Below are positions 9,740 to 18,016 of a DNA stretch of 64,000 nucleotides, piece by piece. Source of the stretch: Methylacidiphilum kamchatkense Kam1 (GTDB taxonomy: Bacteria > Verrucomicrobiota > Verrucomicrobiia > Methylacidiphilales > Methylacidiphilaceae); assembly GCF_007475525.1 (NCBI RefSeq), contig NZ_CP037899.1, positions 2,108,001 through 2,172,000 on the forward strand. Direction: 5' to 3'. The position numbers and the translations under genes are program-made. The notes under the pieces were generated by a model. The model ran no database searches, was not told where the DNA came from, and was given only the letters and a program-made list of their open reading frames with translations. How positions within the stretch are numbered: position 1 is the first letter of the stretch; each line of letters starts with the position of its first letter.

Positions 9740-10774
9740 TTAGGTTGTTTTCTTTTTTTCTAAACCAGATATTGAAGGGCTCGGATAAACAGATAGGGCA
9801 TAAACATATTGGGCTCTTTCATAGCTAGAAGGATCCGTGCAATTTTTCTGACTCAAAATTCCCCTGATTGACTCCACTGAGGGATATCCTTTTTTTTCCA
9901 TCCATTCAATGATCCCATTTTTAATTGTTTTCAAATAATCTATGCCATGAAAAAGAAGTGCTGAGCAAAGTTGAACAGTTGTAGCACCTGAAAGAATGGC
10001 TTTCAAAGCGTCACTGGCAGACAATACCCCACCTGTTGCCGAAAAATCTAGCTTAATTCTATCGTATAAGATCCCTATCCAAGTAATCCTCAAAAGAAGT
10101 TCGTTTTCGGTACTGAGAGCAATTCTAGGTTCTACCTGCAAGTTTTCTAAATCAATATCTGGCTGGAAAAAACGGTTAAAAAGAACCAGGCCATTGATTC
10201 CTGTTTTTGCAAGCTCTGTAGAAAAGGATAAAATATTAGTAAAATAAGGACTTAATTTGACTGCAATGGGTATCTTTATAGATTGGCGACAGGCTTTGAC
10301 GATCTCTAAATATTTTTGTTCCAAATCGGAAGAACTCATAGCGGGATCACAAGGGATAGAATAAATGTTGAGTTCCAAAGCATCAGCTCCTGCTTGCTCC
10401 AAAAGCTTAGAAAACTTAATCCATTGCCCTGGACTTTGAGCATTTAAACTGGCAATTACAGGAATACTAACTGTTTCTTTGACCCGTCTTAAATGATCAA
10501 GATAGTATTCAGGGCCTATCCTTAATCCAGGGATTTCAGGAACATAACTTAAGGCTTCAGCAAAAGATTCGCTCCCTATTGTTAAGGATCTTTCCAAATG
10601 GAGGGCTTCGTTTTCAATATCTTCTTCAAAAAGGGAATAGAGCACTATGGCTCCTGCTCCGATTTCTTCTAAAGCCTTGACTGTATCTAATGATTTGCTC
10701 AGTGGAGAAGCTGAAGGAATAAGAGGAGATGACAACTGCAATCCCAAATAGGTTGTTTCTAAACTCACACTCAT
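9740..10774 (-). CDS. Dihydroorotate dehydrogenase-like flavoprotein
   Basis: A 344-residue TIM-barrel protein of the dihydroorotate dehydrogenase family (class 1-like). Opening motif LGLQLSSPLIPSASPLSKS corresponds to the FMN-binding start of the barrel; ELNIYSIP, IAVKLSPYF and a late ATGGV-SASDALKAILSGA segment supply the remaining FMN contacts. The usual catalytic Cys or Ser loop of true PyrD is not obvious, so pyrimidine synthesis is unlikely. Genes of this type are often found beside nifJ in bacteria, and here it follows PFOR by 18 bases and precedes the HydB-like gene by 11. I infer an electron-transfer or substrate-oxidising role coupled to the PFOR operon; the substrate is unknown. 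Confidence 0.75.
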   Translation of the reverse strand: MSVSLETTYLGLQLSSPLIPSASPLSKSLDTVKALEEIGAGAIVLYSLFEEDIENEALHLERSLTIGSESFAEALSYVPEIPGLRIGPEYYLDHLRRVKETVSIPVIASLNAQSPGQWIKFSKLLEQAGADALELNIYSIPCDPAMSSSDLEQKYLEIVKACRQSIKIPIAVKLSPYFTNILSFSTELAKTGINGLVLFNRFFQPDIDLENLQVEPRIALSTENELLLRITWIGILYDRIKLDFSATGGVLSASDALKAILSGATTVQLCSALLFHGIDYLKTIKNGIIEWMEKKGYPSVESIRGILSQKNCTDPSSYERAQYVYALSVYPSPSISGLEKKKTT

Positions 10775-10792
10775 TCTTTTCTTCCTTTTATC

Positions 10793-13700
10793 TTAACCAA
10801 TCTTTTTGTAAGAATCGAGATGATTCCGACAATCCGAAATAGCCTGCGCTAGTAATTCTTCAGCCCTCTCCGGATCGCTTAGAAAAAGCATCCTAAACCT
10901 ATTTTCCACTAGTTCAGATTTTTCAATATCACATACTTGTTTATCCCAATCTAATTTAAGGCGTTTTCCATCTGGATAGCCTTTTGGATTATAACGGAAA
11001 ATTGGCCAACGACCTGAGCCGACAACCATTTTTTGATGGTGCATCGCCTTGGCCATATCAATACCATGAGCTATACAATGAGAATAAGCCAAGATAAGGC
11101 TTGGACCTTCAAAAGCATCGGCTTCTGTAAAAGCACTCAGTGTATGCTCTTCATCAGCGCCAATTGAGACTGATGCAACATATACATTACCCAAGGAAAT
11201 TGCCATAAGGGCAAGATCCATTTTGGGAGTTGATTTGCCAGAAGTCGCAAATTTTGCAACTGCTCCCCTTGGTGTTGCTTTCGAAGCCTGTCCGCCTGTA
11301 TTGGAATAAACTTCTGTATCCAATACCAATATATTAACATTGAAATTTAAGGCTAGGACATGGATTAGTCCTCCTAGTCCAATATCATAAGCCCACCCAT
11401 CTCCTCCTACAATCCAGACGCTTTTCTTTGAAAGATAATCAGCCGCTGTCAAAAACACTTTTGAATCCGGAAATTTCAATGCCTCCAATCTTTCCTTGAG
11501 GAACTTAATCCGCTTTTTTTGATCTGAATATTCCTTTGTCGTCATCTCTTCGACATTAATTAATTCTTGGACTAGATTTTGCTCTATCCAACCACTTTCA
11601 CCTAATTGGGTTAAAAGCTTGCGAGCCCACTGGCCGATCGCATCCAATCCTAGACGAAAGCCAAGACCAAATTCCGCATTGTCTTCAAATAGCGAATTTG
11701 CCCAAGCAGGTCCTCTACCATCCTTGTCTTTTGCCCAAGGAGTAGTAGGTAAGTTGCCCCCATATATCGAGGAGCAACCAGTAGCATTAGCAATAAGCAG
11801 CCTATCACCAAAGAGTTGGCTTAATAATTTTAAGTAAGGTGTTTCCCCACACCCAGCACAGGCTCCCGGAAATTCGAATAACGGACGTAAAAGAGCCACT
11901 TGTCTTACAGATCCGAAGTCAATTTTTTCTTTCTCAACGTCTGGAATTCCTTGGAAATATTCAAAAAGACTCTCTTCAGTTTTAGTAAAAAGCTCCTTGC
12001 GGCTTCTCATATGTATGGCCTTTTTGCTTGGGGAGTACTTATCAAATGCCGGGCACACATCCACACATATTCCACAGCCCGTACAATCGGCTTCTGAAAC
12101 AGCAATGGTGTAGAATAAACCATCCCATTCAGGGTATCGTGCATCCGCTTTTAAAAAACCTCCTGGAGCTTTTTCAACAAATGTCGAATCATAAACTTTA
12201 GCCCGCAGCACCGCATGAGGACATGCCATGACACATTTACCGCATTGAATACAAAGGGATGGTTCCCAAAGAGGTACTTCAAGGGAAATATTACGCTTTT
12301 CCCACTGAGAGGTTGCCGTAGGAAAAGCACCAAAAGGAGAAAAAGCACTTACAGGAAGTCTGTCGCCACGTAATGCAATCATTTCTCCAATGACACTTTT
12401 TACATATTCAGGCGCCTTTTCGGAAACTGGAGGTAACACCGGAACCGAACCAAGGCTTTTCCCATCTAGTTTAACTCTACAAAGAGCTTTTAATGCCTTT
12501 TCTAAAGCCTCGAAATTTTTTCTAACCACTTCCTCTCCCCGATATCCATAACTGCTACGAATATGGTCTCTGATATAATCCAAAGCCTCATCAATTGGAA
12601 TGAGAGCGGTAAGCTCAAAAAAAGCTATTTGCATGATCGTGTTTATCCTGCTTCCCAAGCCGCAGTCTTTAGCGATCTTGTAGGCGTCAATAACAAAAAA
12701 TTGGATACGCTTGGATAATATTTTCTGCTGGACTTCCCGCGGAATCTTATCCCAGGTTTCATCAGGACTATAAGGGCTATTCACTAACAAAATGCCCCCA
12801 TTTTTAATGCCTTTGAGGATATCATATTTAAAGAGAAATTCGAACTGATGACAGCCCACAAAATCAGGTTTTTCAACTAAATAGGGTGCAGTAATGGGAC
12901 TGGATCCAAATCTCAGGTGTGAAATCGTCAAGGAACCAGACTTTTTAGAATCATAGACAAAATAACCTTGAGCACAAAGACCTACATTTTCCCCGATAAT
13001 TTTGATCGTATTTTTATTAGCGCTTACCGTCCCATCTGAACCTAATCCATAAAACACCGCTTCATAGAGAGTTTTGTTTTCTATAGTAAAGGATTCATCG
13101 ACAGCAATGCTGCTCTGAGTGAGGTCATCTTCAATCCCCACCGTAAATGATCCTTGAGGATCCTTTTTGGAAAGGTGATCAAATACCGCTTTAGCCATTG
13201 CTGGAGTAAACTCTTTGGAGGATAGCCCATATCTGCCTCCTATAACTCTAGGCAGATCCAAGAATGGGAACCAACTCTTGTCCACGTTGTTTAATATGGC
13301 CGAAGCAACCTGCACAAAAAGTGGTTCGCCCACAGCCCCTGGTTCTTTGCACCTATCCAGCACCCCAATAATCTTCGTGGTCCGAGGAAAGCACTTTAAA
13401 AAACTTTGCTGATCGAAAGGACTAAACAATCTAACCTTAACGACTCCAGTTTTATAGCCTAGAGAATTTAAGCTATCTACAACTCTACAAAGGGTTTCTG
13501 AAGCCGATCCCATCACAACCACAACCATTGTTGCTTGGGGATCCCCATGATATTCAAACAATTTATAGTGACGCCCCGTCAGAGCCCCCACTCTATCCAT
13601 GATGCTTTGCACAATCCCAGGACATGCCAAGTAAAATGGATTAGCTCTTTCCCTAGCTTGAAAAAATACATCAGGGTTTTGAGCACTTCCATAAAGCAGC

Positions 13701-14341
13701 GGCCTTTCGGGATTAAGCCCACGCTGTCTAAACTTCAAAATTGCCTCAACAGAAATAAGCTCTTTGATTTGCCCCTCTTCTATTTGTTTAATTGTGTTGA
13801 TTTCGTGACTGGTTCGAAAGCCATCAAAAAAATGAAGAAAGGGTAAAGAGGCTTCTAAAGAGGAGAGATGGGCAATGAGTGCCAAATCAGCTGCCTCTTG
13901 CACAGAATGGGAGCATAAGAGAGCAAATCCTGTAGTTCGAGCAGCCATGACATCGCTATGATCCCCAAAAATGGACAACGCATGGGTAGCAATGGTTCTA
14001 GAAGCCACATGAAAAACTGCAGGCAGCAGTTCCCCTGCCATCTTGTACATATTTGGCAACATTAATAAAAGTCCTTGGGAAGCAGTAAAAGTCGAAGCAA
14101 GGCTTCCAGTTAGAAGGGCACCATGTAATACCCCAGCAACTCCACCCTCACTTTGCATTTCAACAACCTGAGGAAGAAGTCCCCAAAGGTTTGTTTTTCT
14201 TTCTGCTCTCCATTTATCTACCCATTCTCCCATAGGCGAAGATGGAGTTATAGGATAGATGGCTATCACTTCGCTCAGAAGATAAGCAATTCTTGCAACT
14301 GCCTCATTAGCGTCAATTGTTCTGCATGAAACCCCAGCCAT
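10793..14341 (-). CDS. nifJ: Pyruvate:ferredoxin (flavodoxin) oxidoreductase, single-chain
   Basis: A full-length 1182-residue homodimeric-type PFOR, which interconverts pyruvate plus CoA and acetyl-CoA plus CO2 with ferredoxin or flavodoxin. Domain I starts with AIYPITPSSPMGE. The inserted ferredoxin domain has two [4Fe-4S] motifs, CIQCGKCVMACPHA (near residue 697) and CTGCGICVDVCPA (near 755). The thiamine-diphosphate domain has CAGCGETP (near 827), ATGCSS and GGDGWAYDIG (near 980), with the proximal-cluster Cys among these. It heads a leftward operon with a DHOD-like protein and a HydB/HydG pair, and diverges from the hydrogenase operon. PFOR is oxygen-sensitive in most organisms, so its presence in a presumed aerobic methanotroph suggests use under low oxygen. 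Confidence 0.95.
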   Translation of the reverse strand: MAGVSCRTIDANEAVARIAYLLSEVIAIYPITPSSPMGEWVDKWRAERKTNLWGLLPQVVEMQSEGGVAGVLHGALLTGSLASTFTASQGLLLMLPNMYKMAGELLPAVFHVASRTIATHALSIFGDHSDVMAARTTGFALLCSHSVQEAADLALIAHLSSLEASLPFLHFFDGFRTSHEINTIKQIEEGQIKELISVEAILKFRQRGLNPERPLLYGSAQNPDVFFQARERANPFYLACPGIVQSIMDRVGALTGRHYKLFEYHGDPQATMVVVVMGSASETLCRVVDSLNSLGYKTGVVKVRLFSPFDQQSFLKCFPRTTKIIGVLDRCKEPGAVGEPLFVQVASAILNNVDKSWFPFLDLPRVIGGRYGLSSKEFTPAMAKAVFDHLSKKDPQGSFTVGIEDDLTQSSIAVDESFTIENKTLYEAVFYGLGSDGTVSANKNTIKIIGENVGLCAQGYFVYDSKKSGSLTISHLRFGSSPITAPYLVEKPDFVGCHQFEFLFKYDILKGIKNGGILLVNSPYSPDETWDKIPREVQQKILSKRIQFFVIDAYKIAKDCGLGSRINTIMQIAFFELTALIPIDEALDYIRDHIRSSYGYRGEEVVRKNFEALEKALKALCRVKLDGKSLGSVPVLPPVSEKAPEYVKSVIGEMIALRGDRLPVSAFSPFGAFPTATSQWEKRNISLEVPLWEPSLCIQCGKCVMACPHAVLRAKVYDSTFVEKAPGGFLKADARYPEWDGLFYTIAVSEADCTGCGICVDVCPAFDKYSPSKKAIHMRSRKELFTKTEESLFEYFQGIPDVEKEKIDFGSVRQVALLRPLFEFPGACAGCGETPYLKLLSQLFGDRLLIANATGCSSIYGGNLPTTPWAKDKDGRGPAWANSLFEDNAEFGLGFRLGLDAIGQWARKLLTQLGESGWIEQNLVQELINVEEMTTKEYSDQKKRIKFLKERLEALKFPDSKVFLTAADYLSKKSVWIVGGDGWAYDIGLGGLIHVLALNFNVNILVLDTEVYSNTGGQASKATPRGAVAKFATSGKSTPKMDLALMAISLGNVYVASVSIGADEEHTLSAFTEADAFEGPSLILAYSHCIAHGIDMAKAMHHQKMVVGSGRWPIFRYNPKGYPDGKRLKLDWDKQVCDIEKSELVENRFRMLFLSDPERAEELLAQAISDCRNHLDSYKKIG

Positions 14342-14473
14342 GGTCTTTAATGTAGCTTAGCAGTAGGAATAGTTAAACTTTAAAGAATCTTAGGATTTAA
14401 CCCTAATTGAAAGAACTAATGAAATGAGAGCTTTTCCTGTTTTTGGCTAAAATCATAGGTTATAGTATGGTCA
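14342..14473. promoter_or_regulatory. Shared divergent promoter region of the PFOR and hydrogenase operons
   Basis: This 132-base gap separates the start codons of two back-to-back operons, so both promoters must lie here or reach into the genes. It is A+T-rich. I found no clear FNR, NifA or sigma-54 site, and no confident -35/-10 pair. Confidence 0.5.
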
Positions 14474-15622
14474 ATGGATAGATTTGGTCCAAAAAAGTTT
14501 AAAATTACCAAAAGAGAATTTCAATCCATCCTCGATGCTCTTAAAAGAAAAGGATTCAAAACCATCGGTCCAACGGTTTCAAAAGACGCTATTGTCTATG
14601 AAGAAATTGACTCTTTGAACGATCTTCCCATAGGCATAGGAGATGAACAGGAAGCAGGAAGCTATCGGCTTAAAAAAAGAACAGAGGCTACCCTATTTGG
14701 TTTTGCATCTTCACCCCACAGCTGGAAACAGTTCTTATTCCCATCCCAAGAAAAAATATTTTCTATCCATCAGCCCACCGAAAAAACGTCGCCTCCTTTG
14801 ATTAATCCATCAGTTACGCAACCTCCTCCACTGGCTTTCATTGGGGTCAGATCTTGTGATCTGCAGGCTATTGCTATACAGAACCGTGTTTTTTTGGAGG
14901 GTCCCTACCCTCACGCCGGTTATAAATCCCGAGCCAGGGGTCTATTTATCCTCGCTGTTAATTGTGCTTATCCTTCTGCCACTTGCTTCTGTTCTTCAAT
15001 GGGGACAGGACCAAGAGCGAAAAGTGGTTTTGATCTTCTTGTAACCGAAGTTTTAAACGGTCAAAAAGAACCTTTCTATCTAATCGAAGCTGGTAGTTCT
15101 CAGGGAGAAGAAATCATTGCGCAAATCGAAAAGACCGATGCTACGGAAGAAGACTTAAAAAAAGAGAATGGTGTTATTCAAAATGCTGAAAAACAGATCC
15201 TTCGTCGCATTGAAACCCAAGGAATTAAAGAACTGCTTTATAATAATCAGCAACACCCTCGATGGACAGAAATAGCCCAAAGGTGTCTTTCCTGTGCCAA
15301 CTGCACTTTTGTTTGTCCAACCTGCTTTTGCTCCACTCTTATTGATATTCCCAGAAAGGCACAAGAGATAGAAAGATGGATGGTATGGGATTCTTGCTTT
15401 ACTCTGAATTTCACGCATACTCCAGCTGGAAGTGTGAGAAAAAGCGTTTTATCTCGTTACCGACAATGGATGACCCATAAACTAGCTTCATGGATAGATC
15501 AATTTGGGCTATCCGGTTGCGTAGGCTGTGGCCGTTGCATTACCTGGTGTCCTGTTGGTATTGACATCACGGAGGAAGCTGAAATTATTAGAAAAACAAG
15601 CCCCGTTAAGATGCCCTCTTAA
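14474..15622 (+). CDS. hydB: [NiFe]-hydrogenase group 3b-type beta subunit (iron-sulfur), HydB/HyhB
   Basis: A 382-residue sulfhydrogenase beta-type protein. It carries [36 protein letters not shown] and two C-terminal ferredoxin-type clusters, [14 protein letters not shown] and [17 protein letters not shown]. In group 3b enzymes this subunit relays electrons between the NiFe module and the flavoprotein HydG in the cytoplasm. It heads the rightward operon (beta, cyclic-nucleotide-binding protein, gamma, small, large). Its near twin at 8583-9728 belongs to the PFOR operon, and the two share long identical stretches such as the last cluster, so they arose by duplication. The ATG at 14474 has only a weak ribosome site. 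Confidence 0.88.
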   Translation: MDRFGPKKFKITKREFQSILDALKRKGFKTIGPTVSKDAIVYEEIDSLNDLPIGIGDEQEAGSYRLKKRTEATLFGFASSPHSWKQFLFPSQEKIFSIHQPTEKTSPPLINPSVTQPPPLAFIGVRSCDLQAIAIQNRVFLEGPYPHAGYKSRARGLFILAVNCAYPSATCFCSSMGTGPRAKSGFDLLVTEVLNGQKEPFYLIEAGSSQGEEIIAQIEKTDATEEDLKKENGVIQNAEKQILRRIETQGIKELLYNNQQHPRWTEIAQRCLSCANCTFVCPTCFCSTLIDIPRKAQEIERWMVWDSCFTLNFTHTPAGSVRKSVLSRYRQWMTHKLASWIDQFGLSGCVGCGRCITWCPVGIDITEEAEIIRKTSPVKMPS

Positions 15623-15639
15623 AGAAGGAAAACAAGCAT

Positions 15640-16101
15640 ATGAATCCATCCCCCTCACTGCTTTGTGAACACCCTTTTCTAAAGGGAATGCCAGAGCCAT
15701 TTATTCAAAAATTATCTACAATAGCCACTCATTTGTCCTTTAAAGCTCAGAGCTATCTCTTTGTAGAAGGCCAGAAGGCAGATAAATTTTTCCTTTTACA
15801 AAAGGGACTTGTGGCTCTCGAAACTTATTTTCCAGAAAGAGGTATCCTAGTTATACAAACTGTCGGGATAGGACATGTCGTAGGATGGTCATGGATCTGT
15901 CCTCCTTTTCTTTGGCACTTTTCCGCTCGCGTAATCGATCCTGTGGATGCTTTTGTTTTTGATGCAATTCATCTTAAGGAAATGATGGAAGAAGATCCTT
16001 CCTTTGGCTATGAAATAACCAAAAGGATCATTCCTTTGATGCTCGAAAGGTTACAGGCAACTAGACTCCAATTTCTCGATATTTATGGACCACCTTCCTG
16101 A
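15640..16101 (+). CDS. Cyclic-nucleotide-binding-domain protein without DNA-binding domain
   Basis: A 153-residue stand-alone cNMP-binding fold. Residues about 10-130 form the beta-roll, with a YLFVEGQKADKFFLLQKGLVAL hallmark segment split here as YLFVEGQKADKFF then LLQKGLVAL, and a final helix. The phosphate-binding cassette is unusual: the expected GE(L/A) is replaced by VVGWSWICPPFLWHFSARV, although the Ala-Arg at its end is retained. There is no helix-turn-helix, so it cannot act like CRP. It lies 17 bases after hydB and overlaps the start of the gamma gene by 17 bases, so it is part of the operon. It may be an allosteric or assembly partner of the hydrogenase; the ligand is unknown. Confidence 0.7.
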   Translation: MNPSPSLLCEHPFLKGMPEPFIQKLSTIATHLSFKAQSYLFVEGQKADKFFLLQKGLVALETYFPERGILVIQTVGIGHVVGWSWICPPFLWHFSARVIDPVDAFVFDAIHLKEMMEEDPSFGYEITKRIIPLMLERLQATRLQFLDIYGPPS

Positions 16102-16930
16102 TTTCCCAGAAAACCCATTCATTCCTAAACCTTTTGTCATCGAAGAAAATAAGAGAGAGTCCCCGTCTGTTTTTAGTCTTTATCTCAGGCCGATAGACCA
16201 AGTGCCCTTTTATTTTCTTCCCGGACAATTCAACATGCTATCAGCTATTGGAGGAGGAGAAGCGGCAATTTCGATCGCCAGTGATCCAGCCAATCCTCAT
16301 ATTCTTATTCATACGATTCGCATCGTAGGGAACGTGACAAAGGCATTAAGTAAACTCGACAAAAATGATTTTGTACTGGTTCGAGGGCCTTATGGTAGAG
16401 GTTGGCCAATAGACTTAGTCAAAAGGAAAACATTAATCCTTGTTGCTGGCGGAATTGGACTACCTCCTCTTTTGCCACTCCTTTATATGGCTCAAAAAAA
16501 CAAGGAGTATTTTAAAAATCTGATTCTTCTCTATGGTGCTAGGACAAAGGACGATCTTCTTTTTATGCCTTTACTTCATCAACTGAGAGCAGAGCAAATA
16601 ATCACCTTGCATGTTTCAGTGGACCGCCCTAGTCGTGATTGGAAAGGTCATGTAGGCACAGTGACAACCCTTATCCCTTCCATTAGTTTTGATAATAAAG
16701 AGACTTTTGTGTTCAGTTGTGGCCCTGAAATTATGATGCGATTTATGGCTAGAGCCTTCATTCAAAAAAACCTCCCTAGGGAACATATCTTTTTTTCTAT
16801 GGAAAGGAATATGAAATGCGCTATTGGAATTTGTGGACATTGCCAGCTTTCCCCCTTTTTTATATGCAAGGATGGCCCGGTTTTCCCATATGAAAAAATT
16901 GAGCACTTATTGACTGTTGAAGAATTATAA
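16085..16930 (+). CDS. hydG: [NiFe]-hydrogenase group 3b-type gamma subunit (FAD/NAD(P)-binding), HydG/HyhG
   Basis: A 281-residue ferredoxin-reductase-type flavoprotein that exchanges electrons with NAD(P)H. The FAD motif is PGQFNMLSAIGGGEAAISIA, the NAD(P) parts are VRGPYGRGWP and [13 protein letters not shown], and CGPEIMMRF follows. The C-terminal [2Fe-2S] cysteines are in MERNMKCAIGICGHC and the later ICKDGPVF. It overlaps the upstream cyclic-nucleotide-binding gene by 17 bases, so translation is probably coupled. The paralogue at 7726-8586 has the same length and many identical motifs. Downstream, about 320 bases separate it from the small subunit, unusually long inside a hydrogenase operon. 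Confidence 0.88.
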   Translation: MDHLPDFPENPFIPKPFVIEENKRESPSVFSLYLRPIDQVPFYFLPGQFNMLSAIGGGEAAISIASDPANPHILIHTIRIVGNVTKALSKLDKNDFVLVRGPYGRGWPIDLVKRKTLILVAGGIGLPPLLPLLYMAQKNKEYFKNLILLYGARTKDDLLFMPLLHQLRAEQIITLHVSVDRPSRDWKGHVGTVTTLIPSISFDNKETFVFSCGPEIMMRFMARAFIQKNLPREHIFFSMERNMKCAIGICGHCQLSPFFICKDGPVFPYEKIEHLLTVEEL

Positions 16931-17088
16931 CGCATAACGGACCCTGTAAGGCATCAGCAGAATATTGCTGATAGAAAATCTCGCAAAGGACCAAAGAAAG
17001 TTCTTTTGTAGACTCTTAGACCAAGTCATATCCTTGCAGGATCTTTCTTTCTGTTTTCAAACTTTTTAGATATAAGGAAGGACTAAAG

Positions 17089-17202
17089 ATGGATCCTACG
17101 GCCCTTTCAGTTAAGTCCAAAGGCCTCAAATTCTTTCGTTTCCTTCTTTCTAGGCATCCTAAGAATATATTCGTTGCTTCCTTATCTTTCATATGTCCAT
17201 AA
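17089..17202 (+). CDS. Possible small protein (37 residues) upstream of the hydrogenase small subunit
   Basis: In the 320-base gap between the gamma and small subunit genes there is an ATG at 17089 preceded by AAGGA at a usual distance (TAAGGAAGGACTAAAGATG). It opens a 37-codon frame ending TAA at 17200-17202. The product is basic in the middle and hydrophobic towards the end (LKFFRFLLSRHPKN). The frame is open by chance often enough at this length that this remains speculative. It could be a leader peptide. The rest of the gap (16931-17251) shows no other feature and may hold an internal promoter. Confidence 0.25.
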   Translation: MDPTALSVKSKGLKFFRFLLSRHPKNIFVASLSFICP

Positions 17203-17251
17203 TATTTTATTTAAGCAATCGACCCTTATTTATCGCGACAGTGAAAGTGTG

Positions 17252-18016
17252 ATGATGAAAAAGATAGCTGTTTGGAAATTTACATCCTGTGATGGGTGTC
17301 AGCTTTCCCTATTAGACCTTGAAGATGAGCTTTTAGAATTAGATAAAAATTTTGTTATCTCCTATTTTTTAGAAGCCAGCAGTCGGTCCCCAGAGCCACC
17401 TTTCGATATATCTCTTGTCGAAGGCTCAATAACTACCGAAGAGGCAAAAAGAAAAATCATCGAAATCCGAAACCAGTCTACCGTTTTGGTAACCATAGGA
17501 GCCTGCGCAACAGCTGGAGGCATTCAAGCACTAAGAAATTTCGCTTCTCTCCAAACAGCAAAAGAAAGAGTTTATCCCCACCCTGAACTCATTGATGTTC
17601 TTCCTACCTCTTTACCTATCTCCCAGTATGTACAGGTAGATTATGAACTCCAAGGCTGTCCTATCAACAAACAACAGCTCCTTTCTGTTTTATATTCCTA
17701 CTTACTTGGCTTCCGTCCATCTTTAAATTCTGGAAGCGTTTGTATGGAATGCAAAATGAGAGGCACTCCCTGTGTTATGGTGACTTCTAAGACACTATGT
17801 CTTGGCCCAGTAACTCATGCTGGTTGTGGAGCAATTTGTCCAAGCTTTGGAAGAGGTTGTTATGGCTGTTACGGACCAAAAGAAACACCGAATAGTCCAT
17901 CTCTTTCTCGATGGGCAAAAGAAAAATTACAGATTGAGCCTACTGCTTTAAAACAGGCTTTTCATACCTTTAATTGTATAGCCGATGGATTCAAAAGATT
18001 TGATGAAGAAGACTGA
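17252..18016 (+). CDS. hydD: [NiFe]-hydrogenase group 3b-type small subunit, HydD/HyhS
   Basis: A 254-residue electron-relay subunit that contacts the NiFe large subunit. It starts KIAVWKFTSCDGCQLSLLDL, where the Cys pair belongs to the proximal [4Fe-4S] cluster. GACATAGGIQALRNF and ELQGCPINKQQLL carry its other ligands. The C-terminal ferredoxin-like part (CMECKMRGTPC, CLGPVTHAGCGAICPSFGRGC) supplies further clusters. The missing twin-arginine signal and the overall length place it in cytoplasmic group 3b. The open frame begins at 17174, but alignment of the family start with KIAVWKF favours the paired ATGs at 17252/17255. It overlaps the large-subunit gene by 14 bases. Confidence 0.88.
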   Translation: MMKKIAVWKFTSCDGCQLSLLDLEDELLELDKNFVISYFLEASSRSPEPPFDISLVEGSITTEEAKRKIIEIRNQSTVLVTIGACATAGGIQALRNFASLQTAKERVYPHPELIDVLPTSLPISQYVQVDYELQGCPINKQQLLSVLYSYLLGFRPSLNSGSVCMECKMRGTPCVMVTSKTLCLGPVTHAGCGAICPSFGRGCYGCYGPKETPNSPSLSRWAKEKLQIEPTALKQAFHTFNCIADGFKRFDEED

